Of a stretch of 64,000 bases of DNA, positions 36,654 through 53,230 are shown in pieces. Position 1 is the first letter of the stretch. Every line of letters begins with the position of its first letter. This stretch comes from Azadirachta indica (lineage: Eukaryota > Streptophyta > Magnoliopsida > Sapindales > Meliaceae). The stretch covers positions 4,095,009-4,159,008 of the forward strand of contig CM040444.1 in NCBI GenBank assembly GCA_022749755.1, written 5' to 3'. Below the pieces are notes generated by a model. The model saw nothing but the letters and a program-made list of their open reading frames with translations. It was not told the origin of the DNA and searched no databases. A program made the position numbers and the translations under genes.

Positions 36654-36888
36654 AACTAAAATTATGGAACTAAAATTTTGAAAATTTTCTTTGATATAAA
36701 GATGACATCAAATCCTAACAAGCAAAAATCATCCATATAAAATTAAAACCTAATATATAGAAACTGTGCATTCCATCCTTGAGAATCCCAAAAAGCAAAT
36801 TTAATTTTCTCTAATGCTAGATGGGATATCAAACTCTAATTCCAAACTAACAAAATTGTACCCAAAAAAAGACTGTGTCGAAGGTTCA

Positions 36889-37165
36889 TTAATCTTTAAC
36901 ATAATTGAATCCAGAATTACCCAAAAAAAAAAAAAGGAGAGTCGCCAAATACCTAGTGGGGTGGGTTAATAGAGGGTGGTGCCGGGATGCGTGCGATTCG
37001 GAAGCTTGCGATGGAGCGGCGACGACGGCGTCTTCAAATTGACTGATAATGGCTGGGTGGTGGCCGGTCAAGAGGCCGCAGGTGTTTGGTTTTTGGCTGG
37101 GTGGAGAAGGGCGGCTGCTGCTTGTATTTATGAAGTTAGGGTTTTCCTTTTTATGATTCAAATTT
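36889..37165 (-). promoter_or_regulatory. GC-rich patch, probable 5' leader/promoter of the minus-strand NAC-like gene
   Basis: A short island with clear GC enrichment (GGCGACGACGGCGTC, GGTGGCCGGTCAAGAGG) in AT-rich DNA, 240-500 bp upstream of the NAC-like start codon. A minus-strand frame (PSPPSQKPNTCGLLTGHHPA) is open for 90 codons but has no domain. CACTAG|GTATTTGG on the minus strand could be a donor for a leader intron. Role inferred from position only. Confidence 0.35.
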
Positions 37166-38850
37166 TAAATATTTTTCGTTTTTAAAAATATTTTGATTTT
37201 TAATCTTAATTAAAAAAATAAATATGTGGTAAACTTAAAAAATTAAACCTTGGAAGATTAAAATTAGTATAATTTTACAATATTATCCCTATTTTGATAG
37301 TCTTAGTCTACCTCATGGATGATATTTCTGTAGCAAAAAGAAATTTTTTGTGAATTTCTACGAACCTTCTATCCATACATGATTTTCAAACTCAGGAGAG
37401 ATAAGGTTCCGTGGTTTGTTCCTTTACAGTACCCTGAAAATCTCAGTGAAGAACAAGAAGGCAGAAGAGAAAACATACGTCTTCAACTTTACAATCTATC
37501 TTGTAGGGCATCGATCTTACTTAGCTCTCAGGTCACTCATCGCCCATATCGCGCCTGCTCTTTAGTACTGATCTCATGTTCTTTTTATTTTTTTTATCAG
37601 CTGAAAACCCTAGCTAGGTGCTTTCATATTTTATCTGAATCCAATAATTAGATTAGGTTATATAGAACTGGAGAAGAACCAGTCGATGCATTGCTTGTAA
37701 ACTCTGTGACTGTGAAACTGTAAGTTAATTTGCTATTACTTTAGATCAAGTGCATACGGACTTAGAATGTGAGATTGGTGTTCGTAATTTCTTACGAAGA
37801 CATTGTTTTCACTCATGCATGCTAGGCTTTAGCTGAATTCCTCTATAGAGAAAACATTTGTCTGGACCATAACCTATCGGGGGGCTTATTGAATGGCACT
37901 GTTTAATATGCAAATTATACCTATTTTACTTGCTTACATGTAAATTAAATTAAATTAAATTAAATTTAAGAAATGGACTATAACCTATTCGGGATTGAAA
38001 GTGAAAGAAAGAGGAAAAAAATAAAAAGATGCTTTGACGTGGGGTTGAAGCTAATTAGTTTGTAATTAAGGAGGCAACAATATATATAGTCAAAATTTGC
38101 AGAATCCAACGCATAAAATTGCTACTCTAAAAAGATCAAAATATAAATAAATACTTAATTTTCAAATGGATTTACCTCAACTTGTTGGTTAATTTTTTTA
38201 TAATAATATTTTTTATAAAAAAAAGTTTTTATAGATTTTATTAAAATAACAAAGTAGATAAGAAAGTTCAATTTAAATATTTTAGACTATGGACCATTTA
38301 TCATAACTTTTCAAATAAAATTTTTTTGGGTGGATTTTTTATTCGTAAAATTTTTATAAGTAAAGTTTTTAATAAAAATTTATTAACCGCATAGTTATCA
38401 TAAATAACTTTTGAAAAAATTTGAATAATAATTATTTTAAAAAAATAATTTTTTAATATTCTACTTTTAAAAAATACCTAAAATTTTTAAAAAAGAATAA
38501 GTATATTTTAAATAATTTTACTTTTTAAAAAAATTGGAAAAGTTTTACTACCAAAATAAGCCCAAAGTTTCGACTTTTGTTAGTAAAAAGAAAATGGCTT
38601 TTTTTAATAGTCAAAACCCCTTCGCTATTACTAATCAAACAAAATTCAAAAATTTGAAAATACTTTTATCATTAAAAAAATTCTTTTAACTAATAAAAAA
38701 GAAAAATTAAACAAGCACTTAGTATGTTACATAAAATGGGACTAAATTTATATAATTGAAAAAAATATATTTTATTAAATTTTTAGGACCAAAAAAACAA
38801 TAACAAACATATCAACTAGTAGACGTTTTAATCAAGAAATATCTGTCTAT
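37166..38850. other. Intergenic stretch with one unassigned open frame
   Basis: 37379-37651 (+) is open for 90 codons (FKLRRDKVPWFVPLQYPENL, then EEQEGRRENIRLQLYNLSCR). The first half looks protein-like, but I recognise no domain and find no flanking exons. 38200-38700 is extremely AT-rich with TTTTTATAA-type words on both strands and may be a decayed MITE. Confidence 0.4.
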
Positions 38851-39507
38851 TTTTTCAAATTTTACGGAACACCTCTCTAACCTCAAACATCAAGGGTCCC
38901 CAAATTTCAAGAGGTGTGTGTCAATTTCTCTAAAATAAATATGATATTAATTTCACTATAACAAATTTGATCTCATTTTTTGGGAATTTGTTAATAATTT
39001 TATAAAGGTAAAATTTTGTGGTTTAATGACATAATTTTAAAAGTCGACTAATGTTTTCATACAAATTGATATATTTTATACCCATTTCAAATTACACTAA
39101 TATTAAAGTAATTATGATACTCAACAGATGTAAAATATGCATAATTATAGGAATTTTTGTTTAAGCAAAAAAAATATAAAAATGAGTTAGATAGAAATCA
39201 AGCTTATACATTGATGAAAGCATAATTACAAATATTACAATATTAATGGAATTGAAAATTACCTTTTTCTTGACTTTGTTAATGAAGAATATGCAAATAT
39301 AAACCATGCATAGGAATGATCAAGGGTCAATAGAGACGTAGATGACATATTGATCATACCATAATTATCAAGAACCAACAATTTGCCCTTTATTCTCATA
39401 TAAAAACTTATGAAAGTCCAAATACCAAAAGCAATTTAAAAATTCACAACATGAAAAGCAAATATAAGATCAATTAATAATCCTTACAAGCAACATAGAT
39501 AAATTAT

Positions 39508-42492
<2,985 letters not shown>

Positions 42493-43679
42493 GTTTACTT
42501 TACTCTCTCTATCTCTCTTTAATTTGCTTTGCCTTCTTCTCTTCTTCTGCTTATGGCTTCTCTTAAAAAGAACTTTCCTTCTCAAATGCTTCTCAAATGG
42601 GCTTCAATGACTATATACATATATAAAGCCACCTTCGCTTTTATATAAAAATTTTAATTAAAAAAAAAAAAGATTTGGTATAAGTCAATAATTCAGATTA
42701 GAGTTAGAAAAAGATCAAAGGTTTAGATCCTTACAAAAAAATATATGAAAAAGAAAAGTGACTTTGAAAAAAGTAGTATTGGTCCCTTTAAAGGATGTAG
42801 TTTTTATCCTTTTGTGTTTTGGAATATCTCGTGCATCACATGATCAAAAATAAATTATTATGTCGTTGGACAATCATTTATCAAAGTTAAAGACTTTTTT
42901 AAATTTAATTTAATTTATTTTTAAGATGAATCAAATCAAATTATATTTTATTAATTTTGATTCAATAATGTGAATTTGATAAGTTCATTGACGTAAAATT
43001 GATATTCCAAGCTTAAAATAATATTTGGGTATCTTTTAATTTGATATGATAATAGTTTGGTCATATTTACAAAATTTAGATATATTATTTTAAATCATAC
43101 CGGCTAGTGTTATTAGTATTAATGAATTGATTGATGTTGATTTATAAAGATAAATGGTATTATTATTTTGAAAAATATTAAAGCCTTTTTTAAATATATA
43201 TTGATAACTAAATATTAATAAATTAAATATAAATAAAATAAAATATATTTTTATGTAACTAAAATATATATAATATTATAAAATGAAATATACTGTTAAT
43301 AAATGAATAAATATATTAGATTTTGACAAATTTTAAAAGTTTAATAAGTACTGTACATTTTTAAATAATAATTATTGATAGGAGTATAATTGTCATATTT
43401 TAATAAATTAAGGCTTTAATATATATTTTCAAAATAATTGTGATTAATCGATTTAATAGCCTAAACCTGCTTGCATTCTTTTACCCTTAAATTAATAAGA
43501 AAATTTTTTTAAAAAAACTCTAAGTTAAATCTAATTTATGTAAATAATCATATTTCAAAATTTTTTATCAAGCTAATAAAAAATAATTTTTTAGATAAAA
43601 ACACCCTCAATAGATATTAACTAAAACTCAATAAACATTCAATTATAAACTTTCAATATTGAAAAGATAAAAAATAAAA

Positions 43680-44100
43680 AAATAAAAAAAGAGATCTATT
43701 TTCCCTTTTCTTTTTATATATAAATATATATATTTATATAAACATCAAAGTAGAAGATAGTAAAGACTAAGATTTGTTTTCTCTTTTTAGAAATTTATTT
43801 GCTTAATGTGAAATAATCTTTCTTTACTCTCAACAAAGTTCAAATTATATTTTGGAAAGGATATAAGAGAAAGTATGTACACAAAGTTACAAACCTATCA
43901 GAGAGGTTGAATTTTCCCATTTTGTAAGGAGTGAGAAGAGGAACGGTGGTTGTCGTGGAGGCCGTGGTATTTGCGGTGGCGGTGACAACGGCGGCGGCGG
44001 TGGTGCCTTCAGTGCTTCTGCTTATGGCTTCTCTTCAAAAACTTCATATTTCAAATGAGCTTGAATGACAATTTATACACAAAAGGCCACCTTCTTTTTG
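43680..44100 (-). pseudogene. 12-oxophytodienoate reductase fragment C (exon 1 and flanks)
   Basis: The minus strand reads TTVPLLTPYKMGKFNLSD, preceded by an Ala/Thr/Val-rich run like that of the complete gene, and ends at AG|GTTTGT, a plausible donor. Intron-1 and upstream sequences also match 42120-42640 (AAAGCCACCTTC-type upstream, CTTTCTTTA-type intron). No in-frame ATG precedes the Ala/Thr run (a TGA is met first), and no exon 2 follows for it. It is a duplicated 5' end on the same strand, 1.4 kb from its source. Confidence 0.88.
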
Positions 44101-45350
44101 TATAAACATTAAGGAAAAAAGAAAAAAGAAAACAAAATTATCAGCAATAAGTCAATAAAGCAGATTAAAGTTGGTCAAAAGTTTATCAAAATGAAAAAAA
44201 AAGGGTGAAAATCATTAATAATGGGAATAGAATTATAATAAATAATAGCATAAATAACTTTGACTTTGTCCGCTTGAAATTATTTAGTTTTTTATCTTTT
44301 TGTGCTCCGACAGATCCTCGTGTATCACGTGCAAAAATATTAACACTTTTTTATTCACATATTTAATCATGTGAATTTGAATTTGATGCGTTGTTTGATT
44401 AAATTTTGATTTTTTCAATTTGAAATAATATTTCGGAATCTTTTAATATCTTTTAATTTGATGTGATATTATTTTAATTCCTTCTATTAGGTAGGGTTAT
44501 TCCCTTTGTAGTACAATATAAAATTAAAAGTTTCGTTCATAAAACATTACAACAGGGTTTTGTGAAAAATAAATACAAATAATATTTCCAATTAAAATAA
44601 AAAAAAGACATATAAATTTCTATTATTTGATGTATCAATTAATTTCAATAATTAAAAAAATATCAATTTTATTAAAATTGCAATTCATTAATATAATTAT
44701 ATTAGTGACTGTTCGATTTAATTTTTCTATTAAGTAAAAGAACCTTTTTAATAATAAAAATTTTTTATAAATTTTATGACGTTGTGTAGTTGGTACTAAA
44801 TAAGGATTTAAGAGAATTAAGAAAGCAAAGTTCTTTCTATTAGAAAAAATTTAAAATTTGAGTTTTTATAATAAAATTTTTTCGAGTTATTTTAAAAGAT
44901 AAAATTATTTAAAATATTCTTATTTTATTTTAAAGATTTTATATTATTTCTTTAAAATAAAGTATTAACAATTTATTTATTAAAATAATTACTCAATTTT
45001 TCAAAATAATTATTTATGATTACCAAATAATTAATAATTTTTTGTTAAAAACTTTAAAATTTTATTAGTAAAATGTTCACTTCAAAATTTTTATTAAAAT
45101 ATTATACCAAATAGACTCTTATAACTATGTATAATAGTAGTTATTTATTTAACATTAACTTTCAAGATATAACAATTATTTTTCTTAACTAATTAGTATT
45201 GTATAAGGTCAACAGTTTTATGTTGATATCAAAAATTGTAGCTTCCAATATTTTACAGTAAAAATTATATTTCTTTTTCTTTTTTGTGAGAACAGAAAAT
45301 TTTATTGCTAAATTGGTAAAGTAACGTGTCCACCCCTTCATGGGTAAGGT

Positions 45351-45381
<31 letters not shown>

Positions 45382-48310
45382 TTCCTTTTTCTAGTATTAC
45401 TGGGAGTTTGAATTTGCATAGAATTGGGACAAATCTTACAAAATCTTAACTACTTTAAATTAAAACTTTCAAATTTAACTTTTCTTTTACTGTAAGAATC
45501 TTCTTCTGTTCATGCTTACTTGTAGAGTGCCTAAACAGAGACCTACAGAACTACTCTGATTAGAGCACTGACTAGGTGTTAGGCCTGTTAATAAAAAGCC
45601 TATTAATTTAATGGGCTCGAAATCATCTTTTCAAACACTAAGCCCCCCAATTTACAGTGGAAACTTCATTTTTTGAGCAACTCATATTTCTCTCAAATAA
45701 CACTTGACTAATGAGAACATTATGCAACTCATATTACTCAATCTAAATTTCTAAAGCCCAAATTAGAGTATAGATTTTTTTCCTTATCTTGAATTTGGGA
45801 TCTAATCCACTTATAGTTATTAGAATTGGATTTTTAGTTCATTTTAAATTTGGACTCCACTTATCATTATCAAGTTTTTCATCATTTTGAATTTTTTTTA
45901 AATAATATATGGGCTAAAAATAAAATATGGTCAACAACCCAACATCTTAAAAAAAACAAATAACTCAAAAATAAAACAACCCAAAATTCAAATCCAATCA
46001 TCAAAGCCATCTTGATGGCAAAATATTGGGGGTAAATTCAAAGTTTGTGGGATTTCCTACAATACGTGAGTTTAACCTTTCAGAAAATTTTGAATAAACC
46101 TTTCTTTCATAAACTTTCCCTTTATGGAGGACAAATTCTTATTTATTGGGTAAACTTCCCTTTTATAAACCTTCATTTTATGGAGGATAGATTCCTATTT
46201 ACTAAGTATGCTACAACAATCTATGTATTGTAATACTAAAAAAAAATTCAATCATCAACAAAAAAAAAATTAAAAAAAATATATTAGCCCATTAACTATC
46301 ACAATAAAAAAAAAAAAAAAAAGCAATCCGTTAAATATCACAAGAAAAAAAAAGAATGAATTTAAACTGAAAACTAAAATCCCAAATTCATATATAACTT
46401 AGAATAACTTGATGATGCAATCCTTGTTGATAATTTAAAACACAAAGTTAAATCATATCAAAAATAATTTAATCAGAATATGAACATAGCTTAACATATG
46501 AACTGCAAATGCAACAATTCATTCACAAGGCTAATAGCAAAAGATATCTCCATATATCTGCAGCTTTTGCAAGTATTATACACATGCTATAACAGCTTAC
46601 AGGATTATGCGAACATAGAGAATTTGTGGCAAAAAGAAAGGAACGGAATCAAGGATTGCTACAGAAGAAATGTAACCTATTTCATTACAAATTGAAAAAA
46701 AAAAAAAAAAGAAAAATCTATTCACAGTAATGAATAAATCCACCATCTTTTCCTGTAATATCATACTATAAGTTTCATAGACTAAAAATGACTGGCTGGC
46801 ATTGTAATTTTCGTGCCTCTCTTTTTAAGTTTCTATTGTAACATTTTACCCCATTTGTTTCTTTATGTAAGAAAATAATGAGTTATAACAAAGATACCAA
46901 AGCCAACATAAAATAAAGGCAAAAAATAGAAAAAATAAGTTATTGGATTAACATCATAAGCTTATAAAAAATAGGAATATATAATAAAAAGCAACGTCAA
47001 AATGAAAGACTGAAAAATTATAAAAAAAATGGAACATAAGCATGAATAAGAAGAGAAGGGAAGAGATAAAATAAAAAGTGTGAAATTGTCAATATGTGGG
47101 TGTAATCGCTATTGCATTTAATTATGTATTGTTCTCTCTTGAATATCAGCTGGTTATATCTATATATGTTTCTCTTGATAATTTTATTTGCTTAGAAAGC
47201 ACAAAAACCCAGAAAAGCATTTTGAATGCCAACCAAATGAATGGTATGAAAGTCTTGAATATTTCTATTTTTTTAATGAGGGGATATATAATGCTAGATT
47301 AAATTGCATTATGTCTCTTCAGTTTGTCAACCGTCAATTTAAATTCGGAATAGCCTGCATTCTAATTGATATGGTGCCATTCATTGGATTACAACAATAC
47401 AGAATTCAGATTGTGCTTGAAAACAAACACTTTACATCTTGGCACCTCAGCCTTCATATGGAAAACAGCATATCAGAAAAGCATTTTTTTTAACATAAAT
47501 AGTGAAGTGGGGATCCTAGGAAAATTAGATGCAGTGGTATTGATGGGGTTATAGTTGGAATACTTTCTTTTTAAGCAAATCAGAATATGATTTAGAATTT
47601 TAAGATACAATGTGAACGAGAAATAATAACAATGAGAATATGCTCAGTGACATATTAAGCAATGCAAGTATTGAACAGTAGATTAACCTATGCATGAATT
47701 GCAATTTACATCTAAGTTTCATTCTGATAAACAGAGAGCTAGCAAGCCGATAGCATTCCTTGTCTGCTCAATCTTAAGCAATGTAGGAATTGAACAATAA
47801 AACCTAGAAACCAAATTAATTGAATTCAAGATATAATTAAACATCTCAAGTGCAATTAAAGACCCAATTATGAATAAACCAAGAAAATCTCAAGTACAAA
47901 TCAAATATTTAAATTGAAACTTAAAATGAGGCGAATCTAGATTTGTTATCAATAAATATGACTAACTTGCACAAGGTGTTGGCTGAAGGTGACCGGCAGT
48001 GATTGAAGGTGGTTCTTATGATCAACGACAGCCGTGGACTAGCACTACAATGATTACGCGACCTATACTTGATTTTGATAAGTTAATGTTTTTCAAAGAA
48101 GTCCTTATAAAAATTACTAACCTATACTTGATTTTGATAAGTTAATATTTTTAATAAATTTTTATTAAAAATTTTATTTATTAAAATTTTATAGATAAAA
48201 ATTTATTTTAAAAAATTTTATTTAAAAAATTATATTAAAGAGATTTGAATCAACAGCATAGATACAGGAACGGGTGAGGGACCCCAATGACGAAAATCCG
48301 GCAGCTTAAA
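44101..48310. other. Intergenic stretch without a recognisable gene
   Basis: 44730-45120 is AT-rich with inverted TTTTATTA/TAATAAAA words and may be a decayed MITE. (TA)14 lies at 45350-45378. From 46490 to 47560 the composition is more balanced, and frames such as RKHKNPEKHFECQPNEWYES (47190-47250) look faintly protein-like, but I recognise no domain. 47930-48060 is locally GC-richer. A 60-bp unit (ACCTATACTTGATTTTGATA) is duplicated in tandem at 48061-48180. Confidence 0.45.
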
Positions 48311-48704
48311 AGCCCAAACTATAAAATCCCTCTCAGCCCACGATTCCAAATCGGGTTACAACGTGACCCGAATGAAAGATTCGTAACCCACTCAAATTCT
48401 CTTTTTCGGCTGCTCACAAAAACCCTAGTTCCCTGCACTTACGTTTCTCTTTGTTCAATCACACTTTCTCTGGCCTCTCAGAAGAACGCTCGCCATAACC
48501 AGGTTTTCTATCTGTCTCTAAATGAATTCATTTTTCAAAAAATGGGTTTCCGATTTTCATTTCTTTGAAATGAAAGCTTCCTTCATAAGTGATTTTTTTC
48601 TTTTTCTGTTTTAATTTGATTTGATAAGCTTTTGTTGATATGCCGTTTGTGTTGTGCAGATCTGAAATCTGAGCTAATCGTTTCTCCGTCAAGCCATGGC
48701 TCTG
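48311..48704 (+). promoter_or_regulatory. eEF1B-gamma gene 1 promoter, leader and 5'UTR intron
   Basis: AGCCCA (reverse complement TGGGCT, site II element) occurs at 48311-48316 and 48335-48340. The telo-box AAACCCTAG lies at 48420-48428, followed by a pyrimidine-rich leader (CTTTCTCTGGCCTCTC). Site II plus telo-box is the known architecture of plant ribosomal-protein and elongation-factor promoters active in dividing cells. The UTR intron runs 48503-48659 (CCAG|GTTTTC...GTGCAG), and the start codon lies in the next exon at 48696. Confidence 0.8.
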
Positions 48705-51552
48705 GTGGGACTCATTCTGCGTTTACAGTTTCATTTTGAGTTCATTCTTTTTTAAAAAAAATTTATTTGTCAAATTAGAAATTTTTGAATCGATCTCTTT
48801 CAGTGTAGAATTGTGGAATTTTTATCTGCTAATAGTTGAAGATATGCTGCAATAAAATTCCTTAGGTTTTGATTGGATTGCGTGCGAAATTTTATTTATT
48901 TATTTTAAAAAATTGATAATTAGGGATTTTCAAGTAACTATGCAGAGATACAGTGCACGGGATTTTGTAAATCGTTTAATTTCAATTTGGGATTTTTTTT
49001 GGCTAACAAATAATCATAGTTCCGAATTTGTGATTTATCTAAAAGTAGATTGACACTGAAATGAATTATTATTTTCAGTTCTTTAGTTTCTCAACCTATT
49101 CACCATAAGCGTTTTTATCCATTCCGTAGGTATTGTATTGTATAAAGGGACATCAAAGAGCAGCTAAGACACTCATTGCTGCTGAGTACAGCGGTGTGCA
49201 GGTCAACCGGGTTGAGAATTTTGAGATGGGTGTTACAAATAAAACCCCCGAGTTTCTAAAGATAAACCCTATTGGGAAGGTAAACATATATGACAGAAAA
49301 ATAGTTGCTGTCCACAATTTGATTTTTTTTTTTTAAGTTTGTGTGTTTGAAATATTTTTTGAGTAATATGGTCTTTAGGTTCCGGTGTTGGTGACACCTG
49401 AGGGTTCTGTTTTTGAAAGCAATGCTATTGCCCGTTATGGTAAGATCCCATACTCTGTGCCATCTCTGGTTTGTATATGAGATGCCCATTTGATGGTCAT
49501 ATTTGAAGTACTTTGTGGAGGCTTAAAAATGTGTTGGGTTAGCCATACTCATACCAGAATAAGCCTAGCACAACATAGTGTTGAACAGTGGTAGGTCTTG
49601 GTGTAACATAGAATGAATCGTTAAAAATGATATGACATGACCCACTGCAATCGAGTACAAACACTCTTTATATGGTGTCTGTGTCTATCAGCCCTGCTGA
49701 GAAGTGCATTGAGTTAAGATCAATTTTTTTTAGCACTGTGGTTTAATCTTTATTTTTTTGGTTGTTGCAGTTACCCGCTTGAAGGCTGATAATCCCCTCT
49801 ATGGCTCTTCTCTGTTCGATTATGTATGATTTATTATTATTTTTGCCCTATTGGTTGAATTTTAGCTCTTTCTTCTAAAGCTTGTTAGCATTGTGTAAAG
49901 TTATGCTTATGGTTTCATTTTCGTTTTCATTAGGCTCACATTGAGCAGTGGATTGATTTCTCTTCCTTGGAGATTGAAGCTAATATCTCAAAGTGGTTTA
50001 ATCCAAGAATTGGACTTGGTGTTTTCCTTCCTCCAGTGAGTTATTCTACATTTTTTCCCAAGTACTTATCATGTTTTATTTTCTCTTTTGTCTAGTTGAA
50101 TCTATCATTTGATATTATGCATTTACTTTGTTTGGAATTTTGATTGATTCTTTTCTTTCTTTTTTTTAAAACTCAATGAAAATTTTCTTTTCCATTTCTT
50201 TTCTTTGGAATGAATCTTTCTTTTTTGCACATATATAGTTAACATAGGATTGAATATTAGGCTCTCAACGTTTGGCATTTGTTCCTGTTTCTTCTACATG
50301 TGAGTGAATGAATGCAATGAACAATTCAAGCATTTTAGCTACCGAGAAACTGAAATATTTGTACTTGAAGTGTTCAAATAGACTTGTATATTATGTGAAT
50401 TTTGATAAACATAGAAGTATTTAATCTAGCAGACAGTTTTCAAAATGTGTAGCCACTGTTTAATTCAGTTTCTGTTTGTGTTTGGGTATTATTAGGGTGG
50501 GGTGGTAAGTTGAAAAAGAAAAGGTGAAAATATTAATATTTGTTTATGGCGCACTTTTCCCATTAATTTTGACCTTCTATTTTTTCATTTCATTAAGGCT
50601 GAGGAAGCTGCAATTGCTGCACTGAAGAGAGCATTGGGTGCTTTGAACTCTCATTTGGCTTCAAACACATACTTGGTTGGGCACTCTGTCACCTTGGCTG
50701 ACATCATCATGACATGCAATTTACATATGGGATTTAGTCGTATCATGACTAAGACTTTCACCTCTGAGTTCCCCCATGTTGAGAGATACTTTTGGACCTT
50801 GGTCAACCAGCCAAATTTTAAGAAGATTTTGGGTGATCTAAAGCAAGCCGAATCTGTCCCAGCTGTTCAGTCTGCAAAGAAGCCTGCCCAACCAAAGAAA
50901 GAAGCACCAAAACCCAAGGAGGAAACAAAGAAAGAAGCACCAAAGCCCAAAGCTGAAGCTGCCGAAGAGGAGGAAGCACCAAAGCCCAAAGCAAAGAATC
51001 CTCTGGATTTGCTGCCCCCAAGTAAGATGATTCTCGACGACTGGAAGAGGCTTTACTCGAACACCAAGAGCAACTTCCGTGAAGTTGCTATTAAAGGTAT
51101 CCTTTCAACTCAAATGTGCTTAAAAGGATATAACTAGCAGATTGTACTTATTTGTGGCATCCTGTCTTGTAGGATTCTGGGACATGTATGATCCTGAGGG
51201 TTACTCGCTGTGGTTCTGTGATTACAAATACAATAATGAGAACACCGTATCATTTGTTACTCTGAACAAGGTTAGTGGGTTCCTTCAGAGAATGGATCTG
51301 GCTCGCAAGTATGCATTTGGAAAGATGCTGATCATTGGCTCCGAGCCTCCATTCGAGGTCAAGGGTTTGTGGCTCTTCCGTGGTAAAGAAATTCCTCAAT
51401 TTGTCATTGATGAGTGCTATGACATGGAATTGTACGAGTGGAAGAAGGTTGACATCTCTGACGAAGAGCAGAAGGAACGCGTGAATCAGATGATTGAAGA
51501 TCATGAGCCTTTCGAGGGTAAACCTCTTTTGGATGCGAAGTGCTTCAAATAA
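48696..51552 (+). CDS. Translation elongation factor eEF1B gamma subunit, gene 1 (diverged GST domain)
   Basis: Structural subunit of eEF1B, the complex that recharges eEF1A with GTP on cytosolic ribosomes. Seven coding exons: 48696-48704, 49130-49279, 49379-49439, 49771-49823, 49934-50035, 50598-51096 and 51173-51552, 417 residues, normal length. Residues 1-80 are the thioredoxin-like GST-N fold (NKTPEFLKINPIGKVPVL, FESNAIARY). Residues 90-200 are GST-C (LADIIMTCNLHMGFSRIMTK, FPHVERYFWTL). A Lys/Pro/Glu-rich linker (about 211-258, KKEAPKPKEE) follows, then the EF1G C-terminal domain (259-417, LPPSKMILDDWKRLYSN to CFK). The first GST strand is unusual, LYCIKGHQRAAKTL where gene 2 has LHAGKGNKNAFKAL. 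All frames are open, but the N-terminal half differs from gene 2 at about 26 of 125 positions, against 9 of 292 in the rest. Confidence 0.95.
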
Positions 51553-53230
51553 ATCAACATAGATCTAAAGTTTAAGAATTAATGTAAAATAGTGTAAAAC
51601 AATAGGTGTGTTGATCTGAATCCATTAACATCACGAAAATAACTTGAAAAAAGTTTGGTCGTCTTTAAATTTGTAAGTGTTTGTGTGCTCTTGTTTCGAC
51701 AAACCTTGTGTATGACATGAAAATTTTTGCAACAGAGGTTTTATTAGTTTTAAAATTAGCTTGAAAGGTCTTTGTCCGTTATCATGTCTAGTAATCTTCG
51801 ATTAACGTGTATAGTGAATTTGGATGAAAAGTATAATTTTATAATTAATTCTTCTAGATTTTTTAAAAATAGAACATATTCATTTGACAGTGAAAAAATA
51901 TTTTTTAACTATTTATGTATTCATGATAAAAGTTAATCATTTTATTATTATAAAATATAAAAAAAAATTATTTTATTTTTATTTTTATTTTGTAATAATT
52001 AATACAATCTTATGGCATTTAAAGTTAAAAGTTATGATAATACTTTGAACATTAATTTTTTAAGGAATATGTAGTTATTTGCTTACAATATTAATTTTAT
52101 ATAATTAATATTGTTAAAATCCTTAAGTTGTTAATTTCTAGCAACATTAATTGTAAAATCTGTTGTAAAAAATTATTAAAATTTTGCTACATAAAATTTT
52201 TAATTTAGTTGTAAAAAAATTTACAGGGTAATTTTTTTAGTGTTAATTGTTAAAGCCTAAATGGTCTATTTGGGGATTTTGACAAAATAAACTATTTAAT
52301 ATTGTTAAAAATCTCTAAAATAGACTTCTTAATTTTTTCAATTAATAGTAAAAAAAATTATGAGGTAAAAATTTTTTTTACAAATAATTGAAATTTCATG
52401 TTGTAAAATTTTAAATATTTGTGACAATAAATTTTACTTTGTAAAAAGTTTTACAATTAATGTTGTAAAAAGTGATAACTTAAAGATTTTGATAATATTA
52501 ATTATATATAATTTTAAAATAAACAATTTTAATTAAAAATTTTATTTAAAAAATTTATATATAATTAATATCGTAAAAAATGACATCAAATTTAAAAAAA
52601 TAATTAAGAGTTAAAATATTATTATCATTTTTAAATTTAAATATTAGAACAAAATTATATTACTTATTAAAAACTAAAAATAATGATAATATAATTATTT
52701 TAATCTTTTAACAATTTAGAGCAATAATATAGGGATAAATGATTAATTTGTATTATAAATAGTTAATTAGGGGATATTTTCACTTTTTTTTTTTAAATTA
52801 GGGGTATCTTTACATCGTTAAAAACTTAAGTCAATATATTTTATTTTTTGAAAATTCACTAGACTTAAGTATAATAACTAATAGGAGTATGATTATAAAA
52901 TCATACTTCTCTATCCAAACTATCAAATTAGGAGTTTTTAAGTTAATCTTAAAATTAGTAGAACTTATGCAACTAATTGACCAAATTTTAAGGACTTTGA
53001 TGTTGTTTATCTAAAATAAAACATTAATATTATGTTGTGCTGTCACCCTATCAAAGTTAATGCTTTTTCATTCAAATATTTGATAATAATTTGATTAGGG
53101 ATATTATCATATTTTTTCTCTAGGATTTGGGATTATATAATTTAAATAGAAAATTTGAAGAATGTATTATTTCTCTCTCTTAGACTTTTAGTTAGACTAA
53201 TCTCTAAATATATAGTTGTTAAAGTAACCC
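51553..53230. other. AT-rich intergenic stretch containing a foldback MITE
   Basis: The first part is the 3' flank of eEF1B-gamma gene 1. Apart from the element at 52100-52507 I see no feature. Confidence 0.55.
52100..52507. mobile_element. About 408-bp foldback element
   Basis: The left arm (ATAATTAATATTGTTAAAAT...AACATTAATTGTAAAATC) pairs with the reverse complement of the right arm (ATAATTAATATTATCAAAAT...AACATTAATTGTAAAACT) over roughly 130 bp. The centre (52240-52370) is non-coding. Ends and target duplication are blurred by the AT-rich flanks. Confidence 0.6.

Noticed and set aside
38200..38720. MITE with long inverted repeats
   Set aside because: The region is so rich in A and T runs that apparent pairing cannot be told from composition by eye.
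47096..47554. Overlapping frames of 62-101 codons in a more balanced stretch
   Set aside because: Some residues look protein-like, but no domain, conserved copy or splice pattern supports a gene.
48287..48568. 93-codon frame over the eEF1B-gamma gene 1 promoter
   Set aside because: It covers site II, telo-box and UTR intron, is not preserved in the gene 2 or 32.8-kb copies, and has no domain.
50818..51021. Minus-strand open frame rich in Leu/Ala inside eEF1B-gamma gene 1 (and its twin at 57397-57600)
   Set aside because: It is the antisense shadow of the Lys/Pro/Glu-rich linker; the sense frame is a conserved protein.
51142..51552. Open frame beginning MYLFVASCLVGF as a separate gene
   Set aside because: Its first part is the last intron of eEF1B-gamma read through. 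The real exon begins at 51173 after CTTGTAG. The same holds for 57721-58131.
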